Shown here: piece after piece, positions 55,632 to 64,000 of the stretch | How the letters are laid out: each line of letters starts with the position of its first letter | Position numbering within the stretch: position 1 is the first letter of the stretch | Source: an uncultured SAR116 cluster alpha proteobacterium | Lineage (GTDB): Bacteria > Pseudomonadota > Alphaproteobacteria > Puniceispirillales > Marisalimonadaceae | Assembly: GCA_902625215.1 (NCBI GenBank) | Contig: CACOAO010000005.1 | Coordinates: forward strand, 54,122-118,121 | DNA: 64,000 nucleotides | Reading direction: 5' to 3' | The notes under the pieces: generated by a model | What the model saw: the letters and a program-made list of their open reading frames with translations, nothing else | Told to the model about the DNA's origin: nothing | The model's database searches: none | Position numbers and translations under genes: made by a program

Positions 55632-55943
55632 ATGAAAATTTCAAATCAAAATATAACTACAGATATTCTAAGACAAAATATTTTAGAAAAAGCAAACGAA
55701 TCTTTTTCAGGAAATAAAAAAATTGAAGATTTTTCGAAGAAGATAAATGATGCCATTAATTCTGTAGCTGAAAGCCAAAACAAAGCATCGCAAATTACTA
55801 AAAATTATGAATTAGGAAAAGAAACCGACCTTACAAAGGTTATTATGCAACAGCAAATTTCAAATATTGCATTTCAGATGACTTTAAATGTAAGAAACAA
55901 AGTTTTGAGTTCTTACAAAGATATAATGAATATGCCCGTTTAA
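55632..55943 (+). CDS. fliE: Hook-basal body protein FliE
   Basis: The 103-residue protein has the FliE hallmark end: DLTKVIMQQQISNIAFQMTL, then NVRNKVLSSYKDIMNMPV. It joins the MS ring to the rod. An AGGA-containing site precedes the ATG. It follows flrC by 14 bases and precedes fliF. Confidence 0.94.
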   Translation: MKISNQNITTDILRQNILEKANESFSGNKKIEDFSKKINDAINSVAESQNKASQITKNYELGKETDLTKVIMQQQISNIAFQMTLNVRNKVLSSYKDIMNMPV

Positions 55944-55969
55944 TTAAAGCAAATTGATAGGAAAAGACT

Positions 55970-57682
55970 ATGGCAGAAGCAACAACAGGAAATGATATAA
56001 CAGGTGTAAACCAAAATACTAATATAATTAGTAGGATTTCTTCATCAATATCTAACGTTAGGAGAATGACATCTGATCCAGCTGTACAGAAATCAATTCC
56101 ATTGATATTCGGAGTAATTGTTGCCTTTATTGGTTTAATAGTATTCTTTACCATGCAAAAATCTGATATGACTACACTCTTTTCATCACTCCCAGAAAGT
56201 GAAAAGGCCTTAGTAGTTCAAACGTTGAAGCAAAATGGTGTTAATGCATCGCTTAATCCATCTACTGGGGAAGTAGTTGTACCAGTTAAGGATTACCATG
56301 AATCAAGAATGTTACTTGCAGGTGAAGGTCTACCATCATCAGTTCCTGATGGTTATGATAGTCTTGGTGATATGCCAATGGGAACAAGTAGGTCTGTTGA
56401 AGCAATAAAAATTAAACAATCCTTGGAAGCAGAATTATCACGTTCAATCAATCACATATCTGGAGTAAGTTCTGCAAGAGTACATTTAGCCATTCCTGAG
56501 AAAACAGTTTTTGCAAGAGAAATTGCTCTTCCTTCAGCCTCTGTATTTGTAAAATTAGCTAACGGTAGATCTCTAGGAAGACAACAAGTTCAGTCAATTG
56601 TCCACCTTGTAGCTTCTTCAGTTCCAAATTTACCATCAGAAAATATAACTGTGGTTGATCAATTTGGTGAACTGTTATCTAAACCATCAAACGACCTTTC
56701 TGCATCAATTTCAAGTGAACAAATGTCACAGACAATGAGACTAGGTGAAATATATAAATCTAGAATTATTTCATTGCTTACGCCAATAGTTGGAGCAGGT
56801 AATTTAAAAGCTGAAATAAATGTAGATATGAACTTTACCCAAAAAGAAATTACTGAAGAATCTGTAGATCCTAAAGGTAATGCTCTTAGAAGTGAACAAA
56901 GCTCGTTAGATGAAAGTGCTAATCCTGAGGCTAGAGGTATTCCTGGAGCTTTATCTAATGCGCCTCCTTTAGCTCCTGATTTAAAAAAAGAAGCTCCACA
57001 AGGCAAGGAATCTGGTAGCACTCTAAAACAGAGGAGTCAAACATCTGTTAAAAATTATGAAGTTAGTAGAAAAGTTGAAACTACTAAGGCTCAATATGGA
57101 GAAATTGAAAAAATTAAGGCCGCAGTAATTATTCGTGAAAAGAAAATAATTTCTCCTGAAGGTGTTATAACATTTGAAAAGTTTAGCGATGAAAAACTAT
57201 TAGAGATCAAGTCCCTTGTTCAAGAAGCTCTTGGGTTCGATGAAGCTAGGGGAGATAGTGTAACTGTAACAAGCAGCCCTTTTGTAGATATTTTAGAGGC
57301 TGATGAAGTTCCTTGGTATGAAAATGATTCTGTTAAAGAACTTACTCAACAATTAGCAACAGTACTAATTCTCGCAATTGTTATATTTGGTGCTCTCCAC
57401 CCATTATTAAAAAGAGTTCTTGTTCCAGCTGGGTACACATCTGGCCCTGGTGTTATTGCTTCTGATGAAGAAGATGACGTAGATGATAAAATTGAAGTTC
57501 AAGAAGGTGAATCTCTTGAAGATATAAAAGCAAAGTTAAAACCTAAGAAATCAGCTATATCAGCCGAGATGTTAGATACCGCTAATACTTATGATGATAA
57601 AGTCGCTGTTATAAGAATGATAGTTGGAGACGAGGCAGGACGAGTTTCCAGCGTTTTTAAAAATATGATGGAAAAAGAATAA
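55970..57682 (+). CDS. fliF: MS-ring protein FliF
   Basis: The 570-residue protein has two membrane helices (residues ~43-61 and ~459-479) with ring-building domains between: LFSSLPESEKALVVQTLKQN, ESRMLLAGEGLPSSVPDGYD, EAELSRSINHISGVSSARVH, EKTVFAREIALPSASVFVKL. The cytoplasmic end includes the FliG-binding tail (AVIRMIVGDEAGRVSSVFKN). FliF forms the MS ring in the inner membrane. Length and domains are standard. Confidence 0.98.
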   Translation: MAEATTGNDITGVNQNTNIISRISSSISNVRRMTSDPAVQKSIPLIFGVIVAFIGLIVFFTMQKSDMTTLFSSLPESEKALVVQTLKQNGVNASLNPSTGEVVVPVKDYHESRMLLAGEGLPSSVPDGYDSLGDMPMGTSRSVEAIKIKQSLEAELSRSINHISGVSSARVHLAIPEKTVFAREIALPSASVFVKLANGRSLGRQQVQSIVHLVASSVPNLPSENITVVDQFGELLSKPSNDLSASISSEQMSQTMRLGEIYKSRIISLLTPIVGAGNLKAEINVDMNFTQKEITEESVDPKGNALRSEQSSLDESANPEARGIPGALSNAPPLAPDLKKEAPQGKESGSTLKQRSQTSVKNYEVSRKVETTKAQYGEIEKIKAAVIIREKKIISPEGVITFEKFSDEKLLEIKSLVQEALGFDEARGDSVTVTSSPFVDILEADEVPWYENDSVKELTQQLATVLILAIVIFGALHPLLKRVLVPAGYTSGPGVIASDEEDDVDDKIEVQEGESLEDIKAKLKPKKSAISAEMLDTANTYDDKVAVIRMIVGDEAGRVSSVFKNMMEKE

Positions 57683-57703
57683 AGTAGAGAGTAGGGTAAT
57701 TAT

Positions 57704-58741
57704 ATGGCAGAAGTAGTAAAAAAACCGAGTGCAGATGAAGTTTACCAAGGTTTAACAGGCACCCAAAAATGTGCAATTTTAATGATGTTAATTGGTGAAG
57801 ACGAAGCTGCAGAAATAATGGGCAATCTCTCTCCAAAAGAGGTTCAAGTCCTTGGTTCAGCAATGTATTCTGTTCAAGGCTTAGGGCAGGATACTGTTAA
57901 TTTAGTCTTAGATGAGTTTTTAGCAATAATTAAGGCACAAACAAGCCTTGGTATATCTGGAGGTGGTTATATAAAAAACGTCCTAACCAAATCATTAGGT
58001 GAAGATAAAGCCCAAACAGTTTTAGGGAAAATTACTCCTTCAGACAGTAATAAAGCTATTGAAATACTTGACTGGCTTGATGCCAGATCAATTGCCGACT
58101 TAATTATTGACGAGCATCCACAAATTATAGCATTAATTATCTCGTACCTAGAACCCTCTACTGCATCAGATGTTTTAACTTTTATGCCAGAAAAAAGCCA
58201 ATCTGATATAATTAAAAGAATAGCAACATTAGAAACAGTTCAGCCTGAAGCATTAAAGGAGTTAGATAGAGTAATGCAAAAAGTTTTTTCATCTAATGCA
58301 AGTTTGAGAGCTAGTAAAGTAGGTGGTGTCCCTGCAGCAGCAAAGATAATGAATTTTTTGAGTCAAGATGGTGAAGCAAAAATAATGAAAGAAATTTTAA
58401 AAGACGATAAGCAGCTTATGCAAGATATTCAGGATAGTATGTTTGTATTTGAAACTTTATTGCTGTCTGATGATAAGTCTCTTCAAACGCTTCTTCGTGC
58501 TGTAGAAGATGATTTGATTATTTTAGCACTAAAAGGCGCAGATGAGGAATTGAAAACAAAACTATTTGGATGTATGTCACAACGTGCTGCAGCAAATATA
58601 CAAGATGAAATGGAAGCACTTGGCCCAGTTAGGTTAACAGAAGTTCAAGAGGCACAAAAACAGATAATTGCTGTAGCAAGAAGAATGTCTGATGAAGGAT
58701 CTATTGTATTAGCGGGTCGTGGTGGTGACGATTACGTATAA
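57704..58741 (+). CDS. fliG: Motor switch protein FliG
   Basis: The 345-residue protein has the FliG N-domain (LTGTQKCAILMMLIGEDEAA), EHPQIIALIISYLEPSTASD (with LTFMPEKSQSDII), and the C-terminal torque helix (LIILALKGADEELKTKLFGC, then MSQRAAANIQDEMEALGPVR). It links FliF to the rotor and stator. The spacing after fliF is 21 bases with a GAGAG-like site. Confidence 0.98.
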   Translation: MAEVVKKPSADEVYQGLTGTQKCAILMMLIGEDEAAEIMGNLSPKEVQVLGSAMYSVQGLGQDTVNLVLDEFLAIIKAQTSLGISGGGYIKNVLTKSLGEDKAQTVLGKITPSDSNKAIEILDWLDARSIADLIIDEHPQIIALIISYLEPSTASDVLTFMPEKSQSDIIKRIATLETVQPEALKELDRVMQKVFSSNASLRASKVGGVPAAAKIMNFLSQDGEAKIMKEILKDDKQLMQDIQDSMFVFETLLLSDDKSLQTLLRAVEDDLIILALKGADEELKTKLFGCMSQRAAANIQDEMEALGPVRLTEVQEAQKQIIAVARRMSDEGSIVLAGRGGDDYV

Positions 58742-58755
58742 TTTATTTTAACATA

Positions 58756-59787
58756 ATGAATTTAACTATGAATCAAGAGCAGGAAAATAATGACACTCAA
58801 AACATTGTTCCGTTAGGTGGCGATGAGATTAGATCTATTTTAAAATCTCAGTCTGAGTCTGTTTTTGAAGATAAAAATATTTCAAATCATTCTAATTTTG
58901 TTAAAAAATCATTAATTGATATTGCTCTTGATTTCGAATCCAAACAAAATGTTAAGGAAAATGAAGTGATTGATGATATATCATCAAACAATAATAATTT
59001 GCATGATGAAAATGATGTTGTTATTGATGAAAAAAAATCTGAAGAGGCAATAGTAGACGAAAACAAAGAGAGTAGTAGTAAAATAGATAATCAAACTGAG
59101 ATAGAAAATTCTAAAAATGAAGAAAATATAAATAGCATAAGTGACATAAACCTAGATGAAAATGAAAAAGATATTCAATCAGAAAAATTAGTAGAAGATG
59201 AAAGTTTAAAAGATGTTGAAAGTGACAACCAAAAACAACAAGATGAAATTATATCTGATACAAAATCTAACGAAATCACGAAGACTGATGATGAAACACA
59301 ACAAGCTTTAGATTCTGTTAAAAATGCTGTTTCTCAATCAATGAATATGAATGAAGATGAAATTAACAAAACTTTAGAAGAAAATAGTGAATTAAGTTAT
59401 GAAATACCAGAAAAAATTAGCAAAGATTTGGAAGATTTTAAAAATATTTTATCTTCGTTACCAAATTTAGCAGAAGAAGCAATATATAAAGTCTTTGAAA
59501 ATAAAATTCTTGAAATCTCATATGATCTTGCAGGTTACCAAATAGATAAAATGCCCGAGAAATATGAAAAGAAAATTAAATCATTTCTAAAAAATATTAA
59601 TTGTTTTGAGGATAAAATTACAGTTGAAGTAAGTTGTCAAGATTTTGAAGCTCTTTCAAGAATAAAAGATTTTAATAAAAAAGAAGAAAAAAAAGTTTTT
59701 ATTTCTAATAAAGAACTTTCAAGAGGTGACATAATCTTAAATTGTGATGGAATGAGATATTCTGAAAAAAGTGTTTATATCAAATAA
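58756..59787 (+). CDS. fliH: Flagellar export protein FliH with acidic N-terminal extension
   Basis: This is 343 residues with an alternative ATG at 58768. FliH is usually ~230-250 residues. Residues ~60-205 are a low-complexity, strongly acidic Asp/Glu/Asn/Ser-rich segment. Only the last ~130 residues resemble FliH (DLEDFKNILSSLPNLAEEAI, ILEISYDLAGYQIDKMPEKY, LSRGDIILNCDGMRYSEKSV). FliH regulates the FliI ATPase. Position between fliG and fliI secures the call more than sequence does. No good ribosome site is visible for either start. Confidence 0.8.
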   Translation: MNLTMNQEQENNDTQNIVPLGGDEIRSILKSQSESVFEDKNISNHSNFVKKSLIDIALDFESKQNVKENEVIDDISSNNNNLHDENDVVIDEKKSEEAIVDENKESSSKIDNQTEIENSKNEENINSISDINLDENEKDIQSEKLVEDESLKDVESDNQKQQDEIISDTKSNEITKTDDETQQALDSVKNAVSQSMNMNEDEINKTLEENSELSYEIPEKISKDLEDFKNILSSLPNLAEEAIYKVFENKILEISYDLAGYQIDKMPEKYEKKIKSFLKNINCFEDKITVEVSCQDFEALSRIKDFNKKEEKKVFISNKELSRGDIILNCDGMRYSEKSVYIK

Positions 59788-59804
59788 AAAATGGGAAATG
59801 ATTT

Positions 59805-61124
59805 ATGAATTTTCAGACTAAACTAATAAATAATATTTCCCAAATAAAAAGACCTATTTCAATTCTTAGTTCAGGAAGAGTAAATCACTTTGATGGTAAT
59901 ATTATTTACTGTGATCCCTTTCCAGCACCTATAGGAAGTCTTTGCGTTGTAAAAGACCAAATGGGAAAAGAAATTCTTGCTGAAGTTATTCGTTTTAACG
60001 AAAATCATAACATGCTTGCTGTATTAGAAAATTCCTCGCACATAGTTACTGGATGTGAAGTTTCATTAAAAGATAATGGAAGATACATAGATGTGGATAA
60101 AACATTATTAGGAAGAGTAACGGATGCTTTTGGAAAACCATTAGATGATAAACCTCTTGGTAAAATTAAAAATAAATGGCCTCTTATGGGTAAAGTTATG
60201 AACCCTTTAAAAAAGAGTTTAATCAAGAAACCATTAGATGTAGGGGTAAGAATTATAAATGCCTTACTAACTGTCGGCCAAGGTCAAAGGCTTGGAATAA
60301 TTGCTGGTTCGGGAGTTGGTAAATCAGTCTTGTTAGGAATGATGAGTAAATATACCGAGGCAGATGTGGTTGTAATTGCATTAATTGGTGAACGAGCCAG
60401 AGAAGTTGGAACGATGGTTAATGAATTGTTTAAAGATGATAACTCTGAAAAAATTACTGTAGTTGCTGTACCGGCAGATAGATCACCATTAATGAGAATT
60501 AGAGGTGCTAATAGGGCCACTGCTATAGCAGAATATTTTAGAGATCAGGGAAAAAATGTACTTCTCATAATGGACAGTTTAACTAGAATTGCACATGCTA
60601 AAAGAGAAATTGGTTTGTCATTAGGAGAAGCTGCAACCTCAAAAGGTTATCCTCCATCAGTAATTTCTATGATACCTAATTTGATAGAAAGGACAGGAAC
60701 GTGTGATCAAGGAGATGGAAGCATTACTTCATTTTATACGATTTTAGCTGATGGAGATGATAATAACGATCCAGTGGTTGATACAGCAAGAGCAATACTT
60801 GACGGTCATATAGTACTTAATAGATTAAACGCACAGATGGGTATTTATCCAGCAGTTGATATTCCTAATTCCATTAGTAGAGTTATGAATGACCTAATTG
60901 CAACTGATCACTCGAACGCATCAAAACTTTTCAGAAAACACATAAGCTCCTACATAGAAAATAAGGACTTATTATTAATGGGTGGGTATACTCATGGACA
61001 AGACAAAGATCTCGATGATGCAATATCTATGTGGCCAAAATTAATTGATTTTATTTCTCAAAGTAGTTCCGAAAAAGCAAGTTTTGAAAACTCAAGATCA
61101 GCATTATTAAAATTGTATGAATAG
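59805..61124 (+). CDS. fliI: Flagellum-specific ATPase FliI
   Basis: The 439-residue protein has GQGQRLGIIAGSGVGKSVLL with the P-loop near residues 167-174, ALIGERAREVGTMVNELFKD, LLIMDSLTRIAHAKREIGLS (Walker B) and YPPSVISMIPNLIERTGTCD. It energises type III export with FliH and FliJ. Length and motifs are standard. It lies 17 bases after fliH. Confidence 0.98.
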   Translation: MNFQTKLINNISQIKRPISILSSGRVNHFDGNIIYCDPFPAPIGSLCVVKDQMGKEILAEVIRFNENHNMLAVLENSSHIVTGCEVSLKDNGRYIDVDKTLLGRVTDAFGKPLDDKPLGKIKNKWPLMGKVMNPLKKSLIKKPLDVGVRIINALLTVGQGQRLGIIAGSGVGKSVLLGMMSKYTEADVVVIALIGERAREVGTMVNELFKDDNSEKITVVAVPADRSPLMRIRGANRATAIAEYFRDQGKNVLLIMDSLTRIAHAKREIGLSLGEAATSKGYPPSVISMIPNLIERTGTCDQGDGSITSFYTILADGDDNNDPVVDTARAILDGHIVLNRLNAQMGIYPAVDIPNSISRVMNDLIATDHSNASKLFRKHISSYIENKDLLLMGGYTHGQDKDLDDAISMWPKLIDFISQSSSEKASFENSRSALLKLYE

Positions 61125-61133
61125 GATAGATAG

Positions 61134-61526
61134 TTGCAAAAAAGAATTAAAAGATTTCAGAGACTTGCATCATTTAGAAAAAAAGATATCTCAAAAGAAA
61201 TTAATAACTCTCACCTAGTGCAAAATGAAATTAATAAAAATGAAAGTCTTATAGAACAAATAAATAATATTATGGAGAGTAGTAAAAATAATTCTTCGAA
61301 CAAAGTAATTAATTCAGGATATTTTAAAAATAATGCCCAACTAGTAACTACGCTACAAAGTCAAAAAAATATTGCATCAAATAGAAATAAATATTTGCTT
61401 TTAGAAAAAGAAACAATAAGAAAGAAAATTGCTATAAATAATTTAAAAAAAGTTAAAGCTGAAGAAAAAGCTATAGAGTATAAAAGATTGTTAATGAGTG
61501 AATTAGAAAAGAAAAGTAATCAATAA
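61134..61526 (+). CDS. fliJ: Flagellar export protein FliJ
   Basis: The 130-residue protein begins at a TTG. It is a basic, fully helical coiled-coil (QKRIKRFQRLASFRKKDISK; KNIASNRNKYLLLEKETIRK), the typical FliJ pattern. FliJ conveys chaperones and drives FlhA coupling. Family sequence is weak, so position after fliI is decisive. It is the last gene of the operon before the fliK promoter. Confidence 0.8.
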   Translation: MQKRIKRFQRLASFRKKDISKEINNSHLVQNEINKNESLIEQINNIMESSKNNSSNKVINSGYFKNNAQLVTTLQSQKNIASNRNKYLLLEKETIRKKIAINNLKKVKAEEKAIEYKRLLMSELEKKSNQ

Positions 61527-61554
61527 AGCATTTAAGAATAACATATTTTAATAA

Positions 61555-61570
61555 TGGCATTGTATTTGCA
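61555..61570 (+). promoter_or_regulatory. Sigma-54 promoter of fliK
   Basis: TGGCAT-TGTAT-TTGCA, exact -24/-12 spacing. The predicted +1 (~61581) lies 4 bases from the ATG at 61585, so the ATG at 61597 is the better start. Confidence 0.88.
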
Positions 61571-61596
61571 GTTAATACCAAAATATGGAATTTAAA

Positions 61597-62934
61597 ATGA
61601 AAATTACAAATGATGTAAACAATAACTCTGACTTTTTTTCAATTTCAGACAAAGGCGACGGAAACACTTCCTTATTGGATTCGCTATTTTCGATCAATTT
61701 TTGTAGTGATCAAGTAAAATCAAATAATATTCCAGATGATTTTGAATTTGTTTTCAAAAAAGATGAAATAGAAATTATAGAATATTTATCTTATATCCTG
61801 CCTAATTTGAATATCAGCAACTTAAATACTATAGATCTTAAAAGTATTAAAAACGAAATTCAATCAGATCAAAGCATTAAATCTGAAAGAAAGGATAAGA
61901 TATTTAGTTTTTTAGACGCAGCAAGTAATTATAATCAAAATATTTTTATAAAATTTCCTGCATATAATAACGTCAAAGTATTAAATAATAAGACAAAAAA
62001 TGAAAGTTTTACAGATTCAAATACTGTTGCTAAAAGTATAGAGCAGCATATTGATAAAATTGGAGAAAATTCTACTGAAGCAAATGTTATTAAAAAAAAT
62101 ATTAATGAAACAATAAAGTTTGAAAAGAAATTAGATAACCACCAAACTTTAACCTCTGATAATAAACAAATAATTTTTGTAAAAAAAATTAAGAAAAATG
62201 ACCATCCTAATAAATTATATAAAATTTCTCATACTAATTCTTTCCAGCATATTAATTCTTCACAAAATATAGAAAAAATAGACCCGAAACTATCCAATAA
62301 CAACAATTTAAATCACATTATTAATAGTCAAAGAAGTGATGAATTAACTAAGAATAAGATAAACGATATTAAAGTAAATGATAAAATTTTAAACACGCAA
62401 AGTCCTATTGAGTCTAGTAGTAAGGGAAATCAGTTTTCTCAGCAAAATCACACCTTACTTTCAAACGGAGGTTATAATTCCGTTTTGGAAAATTTATTAG
62501 AGACCCTCGATTTAACGCAAAAGGGTTGGACTTCAAAACTTGTTTCTAGAGTAGAAAATGCTCTAGCTAATGGTGGAGAAGAAATTGAATTTAATCTTAA
62601 ACCTAAAAATTTAGGAAGACTTAAAGTTTCTATAAGCTTAAAAAATGCTACAGGTAACGTAAAAATTGTAACAGAAAACACATTTGTTACTAGTGCACTA
62701 ACTCAAAATGAAAATTACCTTCAAAAACTTTTTAATGATCAAGGAATAGATTTAGAATTTTTAGCTAAAGACGAAAGTCAATATTTTGGTTCCAAGAATA
62801 GTTTTAACAAAAATTCAAATAATAATGATGAAAATAAATTTATAAAATCCAAAGGTGAAGATGAACAAAAAGATATTAAAGAAAGTTTGGAAGGAAATGA
62901 TTCATCTAGACATATAATTAACGTAATAGCATAA
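61597..62934 (+). CDS. fliK: Hook-length control protein FliK
   Basis: The ~445-residue protein has a low-complexity Asn/Lys/Ser-rich N-terminal ruler part (residues 1-290) and a C-terminal Flg_hook domain (GWTSKLVSRVENALANGGEE, IEFNLKPKNLGRLKVSISLK, TGNVKIVTENTFVTSALTQN). FliK sets hook length and switches export specificity. I chose the ATG at 61597 because of the promoter. The ruler is normal in length despite the giant FlgE. Confidence 0.9.
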   Translation: MKITNDVNNNSDFFSISDKGDGNTSLLDSLFSINFCSDQVKSNNIPDDFEFVFKKDEIEIIEYLSYILPNLNISNLNTIDLKSIKNEIQSDQSIKSERKDKIFSFLDAASNYNQNIFIKFPAYNNVKVLNNKTKNESFTDSNTVAKSIEQHIDKIGENSTEANVIKKNINETIKFEKKLDNHQTLTSDNKQIIFVKKIKKNDHPNKLYKISHTNSFQHINSSQNIEKIDPKLSNNNNLNHIINSQRSDELTKNKINDIKVNDKILNTQSPIESSSKGNQFSQQNHTLLSNGGYNSVLENLLETLDLTQKGWTSKLVSRVENALANGGEEIEFNLKPKNLGRLKVSISLKNATGNVKIVTENTFVTSALTQNENYLQKLFNDQGIDLEFLAKDESQYFGSKNSFNKNSNNNDENKFIKSKGEDEQKDIKESLEGNDSSRHIINVIA

Positions 62935-62959
62935 TCAACAACTATGTAGTGAGAAAAAA

Positions 62960-63556
62960 ATGGCAGAAGAAGTAGAAGAAGAACCAAAAAAAAGTAACTT
63001 GTTAAAAATAATTATTTTTGTAGTGGGCGGTTTGTTATTAATAGCTGCTGGATTAGGTATTGGTTATTTTTTATTTGGTGGTGAACCTGAACCAGATCCT
63101 TCAGCTGAAGTCAATCAAATAATTGAAGGAAAAGAGGCTGAAAAGAAAAAAACAGAAGTTGAAAATAAAGAAGGTGAAGAAGAAGGCGACGACGGCATTA
63201 TAAAAAAGAATGTTAAAGCAATTCCCGAGGTTGATAGTTATGAAACTACTTACTTCGAATTCCCGGGTGATTTTACTACAAACTTAAAAGGAAGTAGAAA
63301 ATTTTTGCAGGTAAGTGTCGGTGTCTCTACTCAGTACGATGAGAAAGTAATGGAAGTAGTAGACTCTCATCAACTAGCTTTACGTTCTGAAATACTGTCA
63401 ACAATAAGTGATTTTACTGAAGAGGACATTTCAGGAAGTGATGGTAAGAAAAAATTATCTGAGAGATTGATGGTTGTTCTCAATAAAAAATTAGAATCTC
63501 TTGATGAATTTCCAGGTATAGAAGATGTATATTTTACTGCGTTCATTTTACAATAA
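62960..63556 (+). CDS. fliL: Flagellar basal-body protein FliL
   Basis: The 198-residue protein has one N-terminal membrane helix (IIIFVVGGLLLIAAGLGIGY), a highly acidic/Lys linker (residues 45-85), and a C-terminal FliL domain (YETTYFEFPGDFTTNLKGSR, then KFLQVSVGVSTQYDEKVMEV). It associates with stators. It is followed by fliM 18 bases later. Confidence 0.95.
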   Translation: MAEEVEEEPKKSNLLKIIIFVVGGLLLIAAGLGIGYFLFGGEPEPDPSAEVNQIIEGKEAEKKKTEVENKEGEEEGDDGIIKKNVKAIPEVDSYETTYFEFPGDFTTNLKGSRKFLQVSVGVSTQYDEKVMEVVDSHQLALRSEILSTISDFTEEDISGSDGKKKLSERLMVVLNKKLESLDEFPGIEDVYFTAFILQ

Positions 63557-63574
63557 GTTAGGATTTATAAATTA

Positions 63575-64000
63575 ATGTCAAATACTTCTAGAAAATTATC
63601 GTCCGACGAAGTATCAGCTTTAATGGAAGGACTGCAATCTGGAGAAATTACTGCAAATTCAGGGTTGAATAATGATGTTGAAGTAACAGATTTTGCATTT
63701 GGTTCAGATAATTTAGAACTTCTTGGCGATTACTATGCTTTAAGATTGATTAATGAGAGATTTGCACGATTAGTAAGAAGTATTTTTCTACCGATGATAA
63801 GATTGCAACCAAAAATTAACCCATTTCCTCCAGAAGTTAAAACATATGACGAATATAGCGCGGGACTTAACAGTTTCATGAGTTTAAGTACAAGTAGAAT
63901 TGATGAACTTCGAGGATCAATGCTACTTGTACTCGAACCATCTTTTATCAGTGTTTTAACAAATTGTTATTATGGTGGAAAATTAGCAAATTTTCCCTTA
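63575..64000 (+). CDS. fliM: Motor switch protein FliM (N-terminal part, cut by window end)
   Basis: Reading from the ATG at 63575 gives 142 residues to the window edge. The CheY-binding N-terminal peptide region KLSSDEVSALMEGLQSGEI is present in modified form (usual LSQDEIDALL). INERFARLVRSIFLPMIRLQ and FMSLSTSRIDELRGSMLLVL follow, typical of the FliM middle domain. FliM forms the C ring with FliG and FliN. An AGGA site precedes the start. fliN should follow outside the window. Confidence 0.95.
   Translation, partial: MSNTSRKLSSDEVSALMEGLQSGEITANSGLNNDVEVTDFAFGSDNLELLGDYYALRLINERFARLVRSIFLPMIRLQPKINPFPPEVKTYDEYSAGLNSFMSLSTSRIDELRGSMLLVLEPSFISVLTNCYYGGKLANFPL

Noticed and set aside
61585..61596. 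Upstream ATG of fliK at 61585
   Set aside because: The sigma-54 start would leave only about four leader bases; the ATG at 61597 is preceded by GGA and suits the promoter.
1..64000. tRNA, rRNA, CRISPR, insertion sequences, attachment sites
   Set aside because: I saw no tRNA-like cloverleaf, spacer array, transposase or integrase, nor terminal repeats flanking the modification genes.

Overview
The window is an AT-rich stretch of what is probably a streamlined, perhaps marine, member of the Pseudomonadota. It is almost entirely one polar-flagellum gene cluster. FlhF, FlhG, FliA, FlgM, a FleQ/FlrA-type regulator, FlrC, DUF2802 and the outer-ring proteins FlgP and FlgT are gammaproteobacterial in style. 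FlgJ lacks a muramidase domain, as in many alphaproteobacteria. I cannot fix the class from this window alone.

Layout. 1-5734: the end of a hook-like gene, then, on the minus strand, flhA-flhF-flhG-fliA and a small unknown gene. 5958-9945: flgP, flgT, a LysM protein, flgA, flgM, flgN and a DUF2802 gene. 9954-10406 (minus): an unknown gene with a possible sigma-28 promoter. 10535-28976: flgBCDEF and flgGHIJKL. 28977-31710 (minus): an unknown gene, a second FliS-like chaperone and a ClC-type transporter. 31861-37962: fliD, a broken oxygenase fragment, an FkbM methyltransferase, a DUF6165 gene and a TPR glycosyltransferase. 38053-46570: two nearly identical giant flagellins in tandem and a third convergent one. 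46638-47802: a small unknown gene, fliS and fliT. 47937-50667: a tight four-gene operon (YjbQ, cytidylyltransferase, pyruvate-aldolase-like enzyme, SDR). 50969-52960: a fourth flagellin. 53101-64000: flrA (minus), then flrC-fliEFGHIJ, fliK, fliL and the start of fliM.

Regulation can largely be read from the DNA. Sigma-54 sites of the form TGGCAT-N5-TTGCA precede flhA, flgP, flgB, flgG, flrC, fliK and the third flagellin. A sigma-28 motif, TAAANNNN-N10/11-GTCGTNAT, precedes flgM, fliD and flagellins 1, 2 and 4. fliD carries both motifs overlapping. This fits a FlrA to sigma-54/FlrC to FliA cascade held back by FlgM.

The most unusual feature is the size and make-up of the axial proteins. FlgE is 1704 residues, FlgK 2234, FliD 771, and the flagellins 1004, 1005, 750 and 663. 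Their N- and C-terminal assembly domains are ordinary, but the outward-facing middles are built from repeat modules. One module (core FTVTGTDxxGNxxTE, ending IxIGT) recurs in FlgK, FliD and three flagellins. FlgE has two other repeat families. From memory, all three resemble repeats in tailed-phage structural proteins. Together with the candidate flagellin-modification genes, this suggests a flagellum with a rapidly diversifying, modular and possibly glycosylated surface.
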